Below the pieces are notes generated by a model. It did no database searches. It saw only the letters and a list, made by a program, of their open reading frames with translations, and was not told the origin of the DNA. A stretch of 13,495 nucleotides of DNA from Chthoniobacter flavus (GTDB taxonomy: Bacteria > Verrucomicrobiota > Verrucomicrobiia > Chthoniobacterales > Terrimicrobiaceae): contig CAMBAQ010000037.1 in the NCBI GenBank assembly GCA_945863785.1, forward strand, positions 1 to 13,495. The letters are read 5' to 3'. Positions within the stretch are counted from its first letter, which is position 1, and each line of letters opens with the position of its first letter. The position numbers were made by a program, and so were the translations under genes. Below are positions 1 through 4,687 of the stretch, piece after piece.

Positions 1-92
1 ACTGCTGCCAATTCTTCCCCCAATCTATCGGCACTATTTTTCAGCATTTTTACTCCTAATTGGTCTGAAAAAAGCTGAAACCTGCGCGCCAT
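1..92 (-). CDS. Unidentified protein, N-terminal fragment (runs off left edge)
   Basis: An open frame starts at ATG 92-90 and is still open at position 1, giving about 30 visible residues beginning MARRFQLFSDQLG. An AGAAGGG lies 11 nt upstream. A second in-frame ATG at 47-45 is preceded by a much better Shine-Dalgarno, AGGAG at 57-53 with 5-nt spacing. The true start may therefore be either one; the shorter product would begin MLKNSADRLG. The visible part is hydrophilic and helix-prone with no signal peptide. I do not recognise the family from so short a piece. It is co-oriented with the secreted-protein gene that ends at 320, but the two are over 200 bases apart. Confidence 0.5.
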   Translation of the reverse strand, partial: MARRFQLFSDQLGVKMLKNSADRLGEELAA

Positions 93-197
93 TTTTTGTC
101 TTACCCTTCTCGTTTGTCTCGCTGGTCATAGACATACGATTAACTCCAATACATGGAGCTAGCTTTTCACCCCTTAAGTTTCGCTTCGATTCTGTTG

Positions 198-220
198 AAA
201 AGCCCGTTTTTGGCGGGTTT
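198..220. terminator. Weak hairpin, possible terminator between two minus-strand genes
   Basis: CCCG at 203-206 can pair with CGGG at 214-217 around a 7-nt loop. Read on the plus strand, a G-U pair and two A-U pairs lengthen the stem. Read on the minus strand, the hairpin is followed by CTTTTC. It lies between the secreted-protein gene and the left-edge gene. The stem is short, so this is only suggestive. Confidence 0.25.
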
Positions 221-272
221 GGGCGAACGACCAAAGCGCGAGTGTTCTTCGCTGCGCTTCGAATCTGCCATC

Positions 273-316
273 CTGTCTGAAAATCCGTTTTCGGGATTAA
301 GTGGATTCAGGGACAG
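273..316. repeat. Imperfect inverted repeat just downstream of the secreted-protein gene
   Basis: CTGTC plus TGAA (273-281) pair with TTCA (306-309) and GACAG (312-316), with a 2-nt bulge. Inside, AATCC (282-286) can pair with GGATT at 294-298. The structure begins 4 bases after the stop codon of the minus-strand gene ending at 320. There is no T-run beyond it, so a 3'-end stabilising hairpin or factor-dependent terminator is as likely as an intrinsic terminator. Confidence 0.35.
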
Positions 317-319
317 CGG

Positions 320-919
320 CTAGTCATTCAATGATCCCGTATTCACAAAACCAACATGCCCTCCAGGCCCAGTTATGCTAAGCTTAAAGCCTGTACCGGA
401 GTCATTATTGTTACCGTTTAAGTTATATATGAACCGGTAGGTGTAAGCGCACTTACCTCTAAATACAATGCCGTTTGACATCCGCACTAAAACATCAGCA
501 AAATAATCAGCGCATCTTATAGTATCGAAACGACTTAGATAGACCCCATCCACTTGTGTTCGCACATTACTGGGAGTGAGGTATAAAGTTGGGGAAGTGA
601 TTTGACTTCCTGCTAAAACACTAATTGAGGATTTAAAAACTGTAGATCCATTGTTCGAATAGGATTCTAGCGTTCCATTTCCCGTGATAATTCCTGTTGC
701 GGAAATGGTGATGAGCCCATTAAAAAATGTCGAATTGCCTGAGGCAGAAGCTGTCGTAAATTGGAACGGCAACTTTGACTGGGCAAAAACGGACTTCGTC
801 AGGGTAGTAGGAAGCGGGGCAATCGTTTGCGCTTCGCTCTGCCAATTCATTACTATAAGGCAAAGAGCCGCCAGCGATATGATTTTTACGATGCAGCGAT
901 GGGAGTTGCTCACGATCAT
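320..919 (-). CDS. Secreted protein of unknown function
   Basis: A 199-residue reading using the ATG at 919-917. A GTG at 943-941 would add eight residues (MRLLYVCG) and give a less typical signal peptide. The N-terminus has a basic stretch (residues 7-12), a hydrophobic core IISLAALCLIVM and a plausible signal peptidase I site after SEA near residue 30. The protein is thus probably exported to the periplasm or outside. The mature part is rich in Ser, Thr, Asn and Gly, looks beta-rich, and has only two cysteines (in IRCADYF and FRGKCAY) that could form a disulfide. It has no PEP-CTERM tail, lipobox or transmembrane anchor. I do not recognise a family. The gene is clearly more AT-rich than the rest of the window, which may mean recent transfer or relaxed selection. 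No clear ribosome binding site is visible. Confidence 0.65.
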   Translation of the reverse strand: MIVSNSHRCIVKIISLAALCLIVMNWQSEAQTIAPLPTTLTKSVFAQSKLPFQFTTASASGNSTFFNGLITISATGIITGNGTLESYSNNGSTVFKSSISVLAGSQITSPTLYLTPSNVRTQVDGVYLSRFDTIRCADYFADVLVRMSNGIVFRGKCAYTYRFIYNLNGNNNDSGTGFKLSITGPGGHVGFVNTGSLND

Positions 920-979
920 TCCGCAGACATATAACAAACGCACGCATCAGCAAGATTTTTTGAAAGGGCTGAGCAAACT

Positions 980-1002
980 GTTGCCTCAAAAGTTTTGGCA
1001 AC
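980..1002. repeat. 23-base near-perfect palindrome between two minus-strand genes
   Basis: GTTGCC (980-985) and GGCAAC (997-1002) are perfect inverted arms. The 11 bases between them, TCAAAAGTTTT, are themselves nearly symmetric (AAAA-G-TTTT). It lies 28 bases beyond the stop of the DUF6580-like gene and 61 bases upstream of the secreted-protein start, without a downstream T-run on either strand. A protein-binding operator or a weak transcript-end hairpin are both possible. Confidence 0.4.
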
Positions 1003-1029
1003 CGTGGAGGTTTGCAATCGGAGCCCCCC

Positions 1030-1650
1030 TTACACTTCGCTTCGATTGTCACGGATGGCCGACTGCCGGCGAGAGCGAGCTAGGGACCAAAGTGAAAGCA
1101 GGGTCGAAGCAAAGAGGAAATCGGAAATGAGGGAATTGCGGAAAAAGAGCCAGGATGGCGGGAAGCCAGGCAAACCGGTCGTGAGCGACATCCACAAACC
1201 GTCGAGGCCGCGTGGATACGCAGGCATGGTGAGCCAGCAAACGGCGTTGGTGATGAAGTAAAAGAGGATCCCTCCGGCAAAGAGACCGGAGAATATGCCC
1301 GTCAGCGAGTGAATGGAACGCGCGGCCATTCCGCGTCCGATAGCAACGATGAGGGCCAGAGAAAGCCATGCCGCCGTTTGTCCGAGCCCAAATGCGGGAT
1401 AGCCGAGAAACGCGGCCAGCAATAAGTCCGAGATAAAAAGAGCACCCAGCGGCACACCCCAAGCCATCCAACCGGGCAACAGAAACCCTCCGCAGAATGC
1501 AACCGCTGCCATCGGGGAGAAATTTGGCCACTCAGGCAGCACCGTCGCGTGCAAAACTCGGAAGATGGCCAAAAGAACAACGCAAGCGCAGGTCATCAGA
1601 ACGGCAGTCTGGCTCACTGGAGCGGAGGAGTGGACGGACTTGTTACTCAT
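1030..1650 (-). CDS. DUF6580-like multi-pass membrane protein (putative transporter component)
   Basis: A 206-residue protein from ATG 1650-1648. The frame stays open upstream to about 1776, but that extension (residues such as SPLAESPLGGIWLWY) runs into the intergenic promoter zone and looks non-coding. The protein has about five or six hydrophobic segments: residues 17-31, 45-62, 66-83, 92-106, 116-138 and 174-190. Motifs I associate with DUF6580 are PNFSPMAAVAFCGG near residue 42, a SDLLLAAFLGYP segment near 74, and the C-terminal block FYFITNAVCWL ... MPAYPRGLDGLW ... FFRNSLISDFLF. DUF6580 proteins are small inner-membrane proteins considered possible vitamin or cofactor uptake components of ECF type. 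The substrate is unknown and cannot be read from the sequence. The gene is transcribed divergently from floA. The family call is from memory of its conserved pattern, so I hold it moderately. Confidence 0.6.
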   Translation of the reverse strand: MSNKSVHSSAPVSQTAVLMTCACVVLLAIFRVLHATVLPEWPNFSPMAAVAFCGGFLLPGWMAWGVPLGALFISDLLLAAFLGYPAFGLGQTAAWLSLALIVAIGRGMAARSIHSLTGIFSGLFAGGILFYFITNAVCWLTMPAYPRGLDGLWMSLTTGLPGFPPSWLFFRNSLISDFLFASTLLSLWSLARSRRQSAIRDNRSEV

Positions 1651-1784
1651 ATACCATAGCCATATCCCGCCAAGGGGCGACTCTGCAAGCGGGGAAGTAA
1701 AAGTGTAATTAAAAAAACCTAAATATTTTTGTGGCGAATGGAATGAGGTGTGCCATCTTCCCGCTGACAAAAACACACTCTCTT
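1651..1784. promoter_or_regulatory. Divergent intergenic region between the DUF6580-like gene and floA
   Basis: These 134 bases must carry the start signals for both divergent genes. The centre, about 1700-1730, is very AT-rich (a run of seven A followed by CCTAAATATTTTT) and contains TAAATAT-like -10 elements, but I cannot pair any with a convincing -35. No Shine-Dalgarno precedes either start codon. Confidence 0.35.
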
Positions 1785-2795
1785 ATGATTTCTCAATTTG
1801 CCGTCTATTTTCTCTTCGCCGCATCCCTCGTTGTTGGATTGGTAGTCGTCGTAATCCTCCTGAATTTTTTTGGGACCTGGCTCCGCGCCAAGCTGGCGGA
1901 CGCTCCCGTCTCCTTCGCCAAGCTCATCGGAATGCGCCTCCGCCGAGTTCCGATTGGCCTGATTGTCGATAGCCGGGTGACAGCAGTGAAGGCCGGCATC
2001 GCCATCGATACGGATCCTCTCGAAGCTCATTTCCTCGCTGGCGGCAATGTGGCCCACGTCGTTCTGGCGCTCATCGCTGCCGATAAAGCGGGCATCGTCC
2101 TTGATTACAACCGCGCCTGCGCGATCGATCTGGCTATCAAAGGCACTAGCAAAACCGTACTTGAGGCCGTCCGCACCAGCATCAATCCAAAAGTCATCGA
2201 CTGCCCGAACCCAACCACCGGCAAGACCACCATCGACGCGGTCGCACGCGACGGAATCGGGGTCAAGGTTCGCGCCCGCGTCACTGTCCGCTCAAACCTC
2301 AATCGCTTCGTCGGCGGGGCCACCGAGGAAACAATCGTTGCCCGCGTGGGCGAAGGCATCATCACCTCGATCGGATCCGCTGTTTCCTATAAAGATGTAT
2401 TGGAAAACCCGGATCGCATTTCTCGCACTGTGTTAGATAAGGGTCTCGATACCGGAACCGCCTTTGAGATTCTCTCGGTTGATATCGCTGACATTGATAT
2501 CGGGGACAATATCGGCGCCAAACTTCAGGCCGAACAAGCCGAGGCGGATAAAGTCGTTGCCCAAGCCAAAGCCGAGATGCGCCGCGCTGCCGCCGTCGCA
2601 ACCGAGCAGGAAATGAAAGCCCGCACACAAGAAATGCAGGCGAAGGTCGTCGAGGCGGAAGCCCAAGTTCCCCAAGCCATGGCCGAGGCTTTCCGCAACG
2701 GCAACTTGGGAATCATGGACTACGTTAAGATGAAAAACCTCGAGTCCGACACGTCCATGCGGGCCTCTATTGCAAAATCCGAGTCCGCCGCCTGA
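1785..2795 (+). CDS. floA: Flotillin-like protein FloA
   Basis: A 336-residue membrane-anchored scaffold protein that organises functional membrane microdomains and affects membrane fluidity in the bacteria where it has been studied. One transmembrane segment (residues 5-28) is followed by the family's typical GMRLRRVP (49-56), an LEAHFLAGGN block (79-88), GGATEETIVARVGEGI (177-192), FEILSVDIADIDIG (227-240), an Ala/Glu-rich coiled coil (about 249-305) and MDYVKMKN near 311. The match to Bacillus subtilis FloA (YqfA) is close along the whole length, apart from short insertions around residues 119-123 and 143-151. I chose ATG 1785 because the hydrophobic segment begins right after it. The frame is open back to a GTG at 1731 and an ATG at 1743, but the extra residues resemble nothing in the family. 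No Shine-Dalgarno is visible. The next gene starts 6 bases after the stop, so the two are probably co-transcribed. Confidence 0.95.
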   Translation: MISQFAVYFLFAASLVVGLVVVVILLNFFGTWLRAKLADAPVSFAKLIGMRLRRVPIGLIVDSRVTAVKAGIAIDTDPLEAHFLAGGNVAHVVLALIAADKAGIVLDYNRACAIDLAIKGTSKTVLEAVRTSINPKVIDCPNPTTGKTTIDAVARDGIGVKVRARVTVRSNLNRFVGGATEETIVARVGEGIITSIGSAVSYKDVLENPDRISRTVLDKGLDTGTAFEILSVDIADIDIGDNIGAKLQAEQAEADKVVAQAKAEMRRAAAVATEQEMKARTQEMQAKVVEAEAQVPQAMAEAFRNGNLGIMDYVKMKNLESDTSMRASIAKSESAA

Positions 2796-2801
2796 TCCGT
2801 C

Positions 2802-3269
2802 ATGGAACAACAAATCGTCCTGATTCTCATCATTGGCGCGATCAGCCTTGTCAACTGGCTCATCGACAAATCCGCCAAGCAGCGTGAAAAACGCCGCATA
2901 GAGAATCTGGAGAACGAAGGACAGGCTCCCGCATCGCACCCCCACCCCGTCGAACCACCGCAGACCAATCAAACCGAGGAATCGCTTCGGGAATTCATGG
3001 AGACTTTCGGCTTCCCCACATCCGTGGAACCAGTTCCACCTCCGATCCAATCCAGCCCTCCCATATTCGAGCAGCCCTTGCCGAGCATTCCCTTTCCCCG
3101 TCCACTTCCCGCCCCTCCCATCGTGGTGCCATTAAAAAGCATCGCCCCTCGGGTTTCCCTCGGAAGCTCGAATCACTGGGCCTCCCTGCTTCACGGTCGC
3201 GGCACAAGCCGTCAAGCCATGATCCTCAGCGAAATTCTCGGTCCTCCGCGGGCCCACTCCCACCATTGA
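2802..3269 (+). CDS. Small proline-rich membrane-anchored protein of the floA operon
   Basis: A 155-residue protein with one N-terminal transmembrane segment (residues 5-20), then a charged Lys/Arg/Glu stretch (24-40), a long proline-rich linker (about 42-116) and a short C-terminal block ending SRQAMILSEILGPPRAH. A single anchor, disordered Pro-rich spacer and conserved-looking C-terminal helix suggest an adaptor that presents a short binding motif to a partner. The partner may be FloA, since the gene lies 6 bases after floA. I recall similar RQA-ILSEILGPP endings in small proteins of Verrucomicrobia and Planctomycetes, but no function is established that I know of. The first residues have no charged signal-peptide n-region and no cleavage site, so the anchor is probably retained with the tail in the cytoplasm. 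The topology is inferred. Confidence 0.75.
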   Translation: MEQQIVLILIIGAISLVNWLIDKSAKQREKRRIENLENEGQAPASHPHPVEPPQTNQTEESLREFMETFGFPTSVEPVPPPIQSSPPIFEQPLPSIPFPRPLPAPPIVVPLKSIAPRVSLGSSNHWASLLHGRGTSRQAMILSEILGPPRAHSHH

Positions 3270-3275
3270 TTCGCT

Positions 3276-3282
3276 AAAGGAG
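3276..3282 (+). promoter_or_regulatory. Strong Shine-Dalgarno of msrB
   Basis: AAAGGAG lies 8 bases before ATG 3291. It stands out because most other genes in this window have no recognisable Shine-Dalgarno, and it fixes the msrB start. Confidence 0.8.
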
Positions 3283-3290
3283 CTTGAACT

Positions 3291-3776
3291 ATGATCAAAA
3301 GATTTTTGCTTTTACTCCTAACAACCCCACTTGCTTTGAACGCCGACGATACCAAACCCGCCCTCACCCCGATCCAAGAGCATGTGACCATGCAATGCGG
3401 GACCGAACCGCCATTCCGCAATGAGTTTTGGAATAACCACCGCGAGGGCATCTATGTCTGCATCGTTTCTGGCGAACCGCTATTCAGCTCGAAAGACAAG
3501 TTTGATTCTGGAACGGGTTGGCCGAGTTTTTTCAAACCGATCACTCCAGCGAGCATCGAGGAAAAAAAAGATGCCTCGCATGGAATGGAACGTGTGGAGG
3601 CGCGCTCCGTGAAAGGCAATTCCCACCTTGGCCACGTCTTCCCCGATGGCCCCGCCCCAACTGGAATCCGCTATTGTATTAACTCCGCATCGCTCCGATT
3701 CATTCCTGCTGAAAACCTCGAAAAGGAAGGCTACGGAAAATACAAATACCTCTTTGCCCCCGATCCTAAGCTCTGA
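3291..3776 (+). CDS. msrB: Exported peptide-methionine (R)-S-oxide reductase (MsrB)
   Basis: A 161-residue protein that reduces the R-diastereomer of methionine sulfoxide in damaged proteins. Residues 1-18 form a signal peptide (MIKRF, a run of leucines, cleavage after LNA), so the enzyme probably works in the periplasm. The SelR/MsrB domain fills the rest: GTEPPFRNEFW (37-47), SGEPLFSS (60-67), DSGTGWPSF (72-80), GHVFPDGP (114-121) and the catalytic-cysteine motif RYCINSASLRF (127-137; Cys129). The zinc-binding CxxC pairs of the other MsrB subtype are absent. The frequent resolving cysteine in the GWPSF motif is replaced by Thr75, so Cys36 (MQCGTEPP) or Cys57 are the candidates for the resolving role. 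It lies 21 bases behind the Pro-rich protein gene, probably as the last gene of the floA unit. The start is fixed by AAAGGAG. Confidence 0.95.
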   Translation: MIKRFLLLLLTTPLALNADDTKPALTPIQEHVTMQCGTEPPFRNEFWNNHREGIYVCIVSGEPLFSSKDKFDSGTGWPSFFKPITPASIEEKKDASHGMERVEARSVKGNSHLGHVFPDGPAPTGIRYCINSASLRFIPAENLEKEGYGKYKYLFAPDPKL

Positions 3777-3803
3777 ACTTCGTCGCTGGGAGAAGAGATG
3801 CTC

Positions 3804-3825
3804 CCGCGAAGTCGCGAAGTCGCGG
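3804..3825 (+). repeat. Short tandem GAAGTCGC repeat inside a hairpin, 3' of msrB
   Basis: GAAGTCGC occurs twice in tandem (3808-3815 and 3816-3823). The flanking CCGCGA (3804-3809) and TCGCGG (3820-3825) are perfect inverted arms, so the unit can fold into a stem-loop 28 bases beyond the msrB stop. There is no T-run, so it is not a standard intrinsic terminator; it may protect the 3' end of the floA-msrB transcript. Confidence 0.4.
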
Positions 3826-4085
3826 AGGGAAAGACAAATGTGTGGCCAAGGGTGGGCAACCGGAGACCACCCGCGCGATAGCGAACGGTCTAAGGGAAAA
3901 GCAAGATCGGATCTGGTCGCTAGGGCCTCCATCGATCAGGGGGGGTCTCATTCACGGAGAAAATCGGGGGCAGCAAACTTTGGTATTGGCATTTTGTGCT
4001 TGCCCCAGACCTTGCCAAATAAGAGGGTGATTGCGTGCTGGAGAATGGCACCTATGACATTGCCTCGAGACGACCTCTGTCTTAT

Positions 4086-4098
4086 TTCCTGGCAGGAA
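4086..4098. repeat. 13-base odd palindrome TTCCTG-G-CAGGAA
   Basis: Perfect 6-bp arms sit around a single central G, about 80 bases upstream of tRNA-Leu. Compact odd palindromes of this size are often protein-binding sites. It overlaps the right arm of a larger possible RNA stem, so its meaning is uncertain. Confidence 0.25.
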
Positions 4099-4140
4099 GA
4101 AGGTGTAGAAAAAATTGCAGCACAAACACAAAAAGCAAGC

Positions 4141-4166
4141 AATCAAAGCCTCCTAAGCCTTTGATT
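4141..4166. repeat. Perfect 8-bp inverted repeat just upstream of tRNA-Leu
   Basis: AATCAAAG (4141-4148) and CTTTGATT (4159-4166) pair perfectly around a 10-base loop, ending 10 bases before the mature tRNA. It could be a hairpin in the pre-tRNA leader or an operator. No T-run follows, so a terminator for upstream transcription is less likely. Confidence 0.4.
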
Positions 4167-4176
4167 TACAGAGTAA

Positions 4177-4258
4177 GCTCGGGTGGCGAAATTGGCAGAC
4201 GCGCCAGACTTAGGATCTGGTTCCGCAAGGAATGTGGGTTCGAGTCCCACCCCGAGCA
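4177..4258 (+). tRNA. tRNA-Leu (anticodon UAG)
   Basis: An 82-base cloverleaf. The acceptor stem is GCTCGGG (4177-4183) with CCCGAGC (4251-4257) and discriminator A4258. The anticodon stem is CCAGA/TCTGG (4204-4208 and 4216-4220) with loop CTTAGGA, which places anticodon TAG at 4211-4213 and so reads CUN leucine codons. A long class II variable arm TTCC-GCAA-GGAA follows, as expected for leucine. The T arm is GTGGG-TTCGAGT-CCCAC (4234-4250). The 3' CCA is not encoded (ACT follows the acceptor stem), so it must be added by a nucleotidyltransferase. Confidence 0.97.
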
Positions 4259-4273
4259 CTTCCCCTCTTTTTT

Positions 4274-4298
4274 GATTTCGACCGCCGCCGAAATCGCT
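4274..4298 (+). terminator. Terminator-like hairpin after tRNA-Leu
   Basis: GATTTCG (4274-4280) pairs perfectly with CGAAATC (4289-4295) around an 8-base loop, followed by GCTTTTG. It begins 15 bases after the tRNA. The T-tract is short, so termination may be shared with the next hairpin. Confidence 0.45.
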
Positions 4299-4314
4299 TT
4301 TGAAATTCCAAACT

Positions 4315-4337
4315 GTCACATCAGCGGTGACTTTTTC
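4315..4337 (+). terminator. Second terminator candidate after tRNA-Leu
   Basis: GTCAC (4315-4319) pairs with GTGAC (4327-4331) and is followed directly by five T and C. The T-run is right for an intrinsic terminator; the 5-bp stem is short. Together with the hairpin at 4274 it probably ends the tRNA transcript and insulates the dnaA upstream region. Confidence 0.45.
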
Positions 4338-4453
4338 TCCAACTCGAAATAACCAACACCGCCGGAATGCCCATGCCTGCTGGACTTCCGAAGGGGTCAA
4401 GAAAATATCCCCGAAAACGAGAAATTTTTATCGCCCAAAAAAGCTCTTTTTTC

Positions 4454-4482
4454 TTGAGCAAGGGGGCTGGGATTTTTATTGT
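4454..4482 (+). promoter_or_regulatory. Possible dnaA promoter
   Basis: TTGAGC (4454-4459) and TATTGT (4477-4482) are spaced by 17 bases and each match 4 of 6 sigma-70 consensus positions. A transcript from here would carry the 4487-4515 hairpin and the DnaA-box region in a leader of nearly 200 bases. Other promoters closer to dnaA are possible; I found none better. Confidence 0.3.
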
Positions 4483-4486
4483 GTGG

Positions 4487-4515
4487 ATCCTGTCTCGTTA
4501 GCCAACTGACAGGAT
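4487..4515 (+). repeat. 8-bp inverted repeat abutting the DnaA boxes
   Basis: ATCCTGTC (4487-4494) and GACAGGAT (4508-4515) are perfect arms. Inside, GTT (4497-4499) and AAC (4504-4506) can extend the stem, leaving a 4-base AGCC loop. The last T of the right arm is the first base of the first DnaA box. Confidence 0.6.
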
Positions 4516-4534
4516 GTGTATAACTTGTGAATAA
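4515..4534 (-). promoter_or_regulatory. Two perfect DnaA boxes
   Basis: TGTGTATAA (4515-4523) and TGTGAATAA (4526-4534) both match the TTATNCACA consensus on the minus strand without mismatch. Their starts are 11 bases apart, one helical turn, so two DnaA molecules would bind the same face in tandem. They lie about 155 bases before the dnaA start. Confidence 0.75.
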
Positions 4535-4567
4535 CTTTTCGCCCCAAATTTCTGTTTCGTTTTTGCG

Positions 4568-4589
4568 ATGCCTTCGTATGGCATGCATC
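4568..4589. repeat. Palindromic motif upstream of dnaA
   Basis: ATGCC (4568-4572) and GGCAT (4580-4584) are perfect arms around 7 bases, and GATGC/GCATC (4567-4571, 4585-4589) gives an alternative outer pairing. It is about 100 bases before dnaA. It may be an operator; I can name no regulator. Confidence 0.3.
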
Positions 4590-4687
4590 ACGACTGAGAC
4601 ATTTGCCGGGCCCGCACCACGCTTACAGGAATTGCCAAAAGGCGATCAGCTCCCCAACGACATTTTCTAGCCCCCGCACAAATAAAA

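Larger units (their letters stand above)
3777..4176 (+). other. 400-base gap between msrB and tRNA-Leu; candidate structured RNA
   Basis: I find no convincing protein gene here; frames that stay open have no family features and poor starts. The stretch holds several possible stem-loops in a row: GGGTGG/CCACCC (3850-3855 with 3867-3872), GATCGGAT/ATCGATC with one bulge (3905-3912 with 3931-3937), GGTCT/AGACC (3944-3948 with 4007-4011) stacked outside GGGGCAGCA/TGC-T-TGCCCC (3967-3975 with 3997-4006), and TGCCA plus AATAAGA (4013-4024) with TCTTATT plus TGGCA (4080-4094). I looked for the conserved cores of RNase P RNA, tmRNA and SRP RNA and did not find them. This could be a novel or diverged non-coding RNA, or simply GC-rich DNA with chance pairing. 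Confidence 0.25.
4401..4540 (+). other. Candidate oriC / dnaA autoregulatory region
   Basis: This part of the 429-base gap before dnaA combines three things. First, an AT-rich block at about 4411-4480 includes a perfect A6G-CT-CT6 palindrome at 4437-4452 that could serve as an unwinding element. Second, there is a strong inverted repeat at 4487-4515. Third, there are two perfect TGTGNATAA DnaA boxes at 4515-4534, with a degenerate third box TGTGGATCC at 4482-4490. Replication origins commonly lie next to dnaA, and DnaA also represses its own gene through upstream boxes. Two perfect boxes are few for a full oriC, so an autoregulatory site is the more cautious reading. Confidence 0.45.

Noticed and set aside
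720..1052. Minus-strand frame overlapping the start of the secreted-protein gene
   Set aside because: It overlaps most of the signal peptide region in another frame, is Cys/Arg/Gln-rich without pattern, and lacks a start signal.
1731..1784. Upstream extension of floA to GTG 1731 or ATG 1743
   Set aside because: The added residues are unlike any FloA N-terminus and lie in the AT-rich divergent promoter region.
3948..4146. Two overlapping minus-strand frames between msrB and tRNA-Leu
   Set aside because: Both cover the same bases in different frames, neither has a ribosome site or recognisable motif, and neither resembles a transposase remnant on reading.
3628..4164. Long open frame overlapping the msrB 3' end and the following gap
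   Set aside because: The first quarter is msrB in the wrong frame, the rest is low-complexity basic sequence with no family features, and there is no plausible start signal.
3777..4176. RNase P RNA, tmRNA or SRP RNA in the large gap
   Set aside because: The conserved core sequences of these RNAs are absent on both strands; 6S RNA cannot be excluded by eye because its sequence is poorly conserved.
270..4495. ATCCTGTCT shared by the hairpins at 270-278 and 4487-4495
   Set aside because: A 9-base match without similar loops or flanks is not enough to call a repeat family.
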